This document shows, one piece after another, positions 62,070 to 64,000 of a DNA stretch of 64,000 bases. The number at the start of each line of letters is the position of its first letter. Within the stretch, counting starts at the first letter, position 1. The notes beneath the pieces are model-generated. The model saw only the letters and a list, made by a program, of their open reading frames with translations, made no database searches and was not told the origin of the DNA. The stretch covers positions 19,300,001-19,364,000 of the forward strand of contig CM073545.1 of assembly GCA_037074615.1 (NCBI GenBank), in the 5' to 3' direction. The position numbers and the translations under genes were made by a program. The DNA is from Leucaena leucocephala (Eukaryota > Streptophyta > Magnoliopsida > Fabales > Fabaceae).

Positions 62070-62944
62070 GGAGTGGGAACGCAGGAGGTACGTCATCAGT
62101 GGGGAAAGTGACGTCACTGTTGAAATTCGTTATTTAACGTGGCTGCGCCTGTTTTCCTACTTCTTCGTTAGGTGCTCTGGATTGTGATGCCTTTTGGCTC
62201 CTTGTATGAAATTGAAACCCCCCCCCCCTCTCCATTGAAATTTTAATCATCCTCTCCTCTTTTCTCTCACCGTTTTTCTTTCTTCCTTTCACCTCACCCA
62301 TTTATTTCTCTGTGTCTCCCAGTCATATATCATATATCCTATTAAAAAATATAAGATAATTAATATAATATGTTGCATTATTTCTATATTATCATCAACC
62401 GTCCAACTTATTTTACAAACTTAATGTAATTCATAAAGTATAAAGCCCATGTATTTTACTCATTTCATATTGTTTTTCTCTTCATTCTCTTGCATATTTT
62501 TTTCTTTCTTTTATGTAATTTTTGTCAAATTGATTTTCAGCTTATTGTACGATGCGCCAATAATGACTAGTCAAATAAAATTAATTGAGCCAAATAATGA
62601 TTTGGTCAAGTCACAAGGGGAGGGGAGTCATTTTCTTTGAGCAAAGTTGGGGACTTAGACTTTATGGATGTAAAAGATTGTGTTAGATGAATTCTTTTAT
62701 CGAGTTTAACAATATTATTCGAATATAATGTGATAATACGGGGTTCTTATATATATATATATATATATAACAGTCATTACCGGTAATTCCTTCCCCCTTT
62801 GTGGAGGTAATTAATAATCTTGCATTTTCACTGGTAGTTTACCATGAGATGAGGAGAACGTCCTTCTCATCCCGAAAATCTTGGACTCGGCCCAACAAGC
62901 CACGATCTTGTTGATGTGTCGTGCTCAACTGCTTAATTACTTAT
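62070..62944. other. Upstream flank of the LBD gene
   Basis: Contains a poly-C run (62218-62228), pyrimidine-rich sequence to about 62.33 kb and an AT microsatellite at 62750-62770. No gene seen. Confidence 0.5.
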
Positions 62945-63205
62945 TATCCATAGGTTTAACTAGTAAAAAAGTAAGACATATGACTATTTATAGCGTGTTT
63001 GATCTCTGGAGAGTATCAATTTGTTGTAATTCTAATTACGACACTTAGGGAGGCATCATAACTTTTGAGTGCCTAGATTTACACCTGAGGGTAATAGACG
63101 GCTCGTCCCGCCCAACATTAGTAGTACCTAAGAAGAAAGAAGATTTTGTCATACACTTAGATCGTGAGTGAATCTAACCATTTTTAAAAAAAAATTATAC
63201 CAAAA
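62945..63205 (+). repeat. Dispersed copy of the ~285 bp repeat unit
   Basis: Carries in order the landmarks of the 9 kb array: ggtttaactagtaaaaaagtaagacatatgac (in part), agcgtgtttgatc, cgacacttagggaggcatc, gggtaatagacggctcg, and gtgagtgaatctaacc followed by T and A runs. It is more diverged than the array units are from each other. Confidence 0.7.
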
Positions 63206-64000
63206 AAAAAACTGCTTAATTATTCCTTACTTCAATTATTTGATTATTTTTAAGTAGTAGTTCAAGTGTTAATCAAATTTGACTTGATCTCATCTTCTCT
63301 CATATTAAAGGTTTTAAATCTTGCAAAAGGCCAAGATAGATAAACTCCTCCCTTTTTAACGTACGGGCACGAAGCAAGAACGAAAGTCACATAATTTAAA
63401 AGTATATAGTAAATATATAGCTTCCAAAAACAGCACAGAGCAAAAGATAGATATGTTCTCTTGGTTACGCTGAGTCATCTATGCAATTTTTTTGTTTGCC
63501 GTTATGGTCAAATCAACAAATTACGTTATAGGCACAAACTTTTCACCATGTTACTCTGCTTGACACAAGCTATGATTTGAAGCTGACATGGTATGCTTAT
63601 CCACTTTTACTGCGCTAAGTGTTTTTATATATATATATATATAGTGGTGTTGTGCGATGTGTGTGTGAATATATCTCTGCCCCATCGAGAGGGTCCCACT
63701 AAAACTAAAATGTTACGACCGTTTGTGATTTGTGACAAGTGGCCCATATCAATTGGAACCGTACGATTAATTTGTTTATAGTATTGCGACCCCCACTGAG
63801 ACAATGCTATCTTTCTACTCTCTCTTACCCACCACCTAATACGTTAGTAGTACATATTTGGCTTTATTTATTTCGATTTGAGTTGAAGATGAGAGTTCAT
63901 AAAAAAAAAATGAATTAAGGGAAAGAATCTTGAGAGAGAGATCACTTAATTATAGATCAGCTCTGTTTTAAAAGAACAGAGGCCAATACGATGTTGACAA
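63206..64000. other. Intergenic DNA at the window end
   Basis: AT-rich, with an AT microsatellite at 63627-63643. No gene or element recognised. Confidence 0.5.

Noticed and set aside
1..64000. CRISPR arrays, operons, prophage or prokaryotic defence systems
   Set aside because: The DNA is plant nuclear: spliced genes, plant families and retroelements. No short regularly spaced repeats with unique spacers were seen.

Overview
The window is nuclear DNA of a flowering plant, most likely a woody eudicot; the species cannot be fixed from sequence alone. The evidence is AT-rich intergenic DNA, many short exons with GT..AG introns, plant-only gene families (MLO, LBD, P-class PPR, vicilin-like cupin), a Ty1-copia element, tRNA-derived SINEs and TIR-like non-autonomous repeats. 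Nothing prokaryotic or viral was seen. Gene models were built by hand by reading splice sites and checking that exon phases close. Six multi-exon models close exactly: MLO, PBG1, PDIL5-1, vicilin-like, alpha/beta-hydrolase and LBD.

Layout. 0.8-4.5 kb: MLO-family seven-transmembrane protein, 15 exons, minus strand. 4.5-10.7 kb: repeat-rich intergenic DNA with two SINEs, one TIR-like element and a tandem array of about 285 bp units. 10.7-13.7 kb: 20S proteasome beta7/PBG1, minus. 14.6-16.0 kb: a mitochondrial-type PPR protein, plus strand, divergent from PBG1 and the only clear plus-strand gene. 18.1-18.3 kb: a possible 64-residue protein, minus. 22.5-24.0 kb: PDIL5-1, a small ER thioredoxin-fold protein. 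26.0-27.9 kb: vicilin-like cupin. 29.1-34.4 kb: a complete but inactive Ty1-copia retrotransposon with 288 bp LTRs and a 5 bp target duplication. 34.7-48.3 kb: tRNA ligase (RNL), about 27 exons. 49.8-53.3 kb: membrane-anchored alpha/beta-hydrolase. 53.3-60.8 kb: gene-poor DNA with a third TIR-like element. 60.8-61.9 kb: LBD1/LBD11-type LOB-domain transcription factor.

The genes are independent housekeeping, defence, seed and developmental loci, not a pathway or operon. LBD1, RNL and PDIL5-1 are also close neighbours on Arabidopsis chromosome 1 (At1g07900, At1g07910, At1g07960), so part of the window is an ancestral eudicot gene block. The most interesting signals are: (i) an RNL first exon with a transit-peptide-like extension, a second in-frame ATG at its end and a TATA box only 36 nt upstream of the first ATG; (ii) an unnamed repeat of about 285 bp, tandem at 9 kb and single at 63 kb; (iii) three members of one TIR-like family with different interiors; (iv) a retrotransposon whose LTR differences are all transitions and whose clearest stops look like CAA/CAG to TAA/TAG changes. 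I found no previously undescribed multi-gene system.
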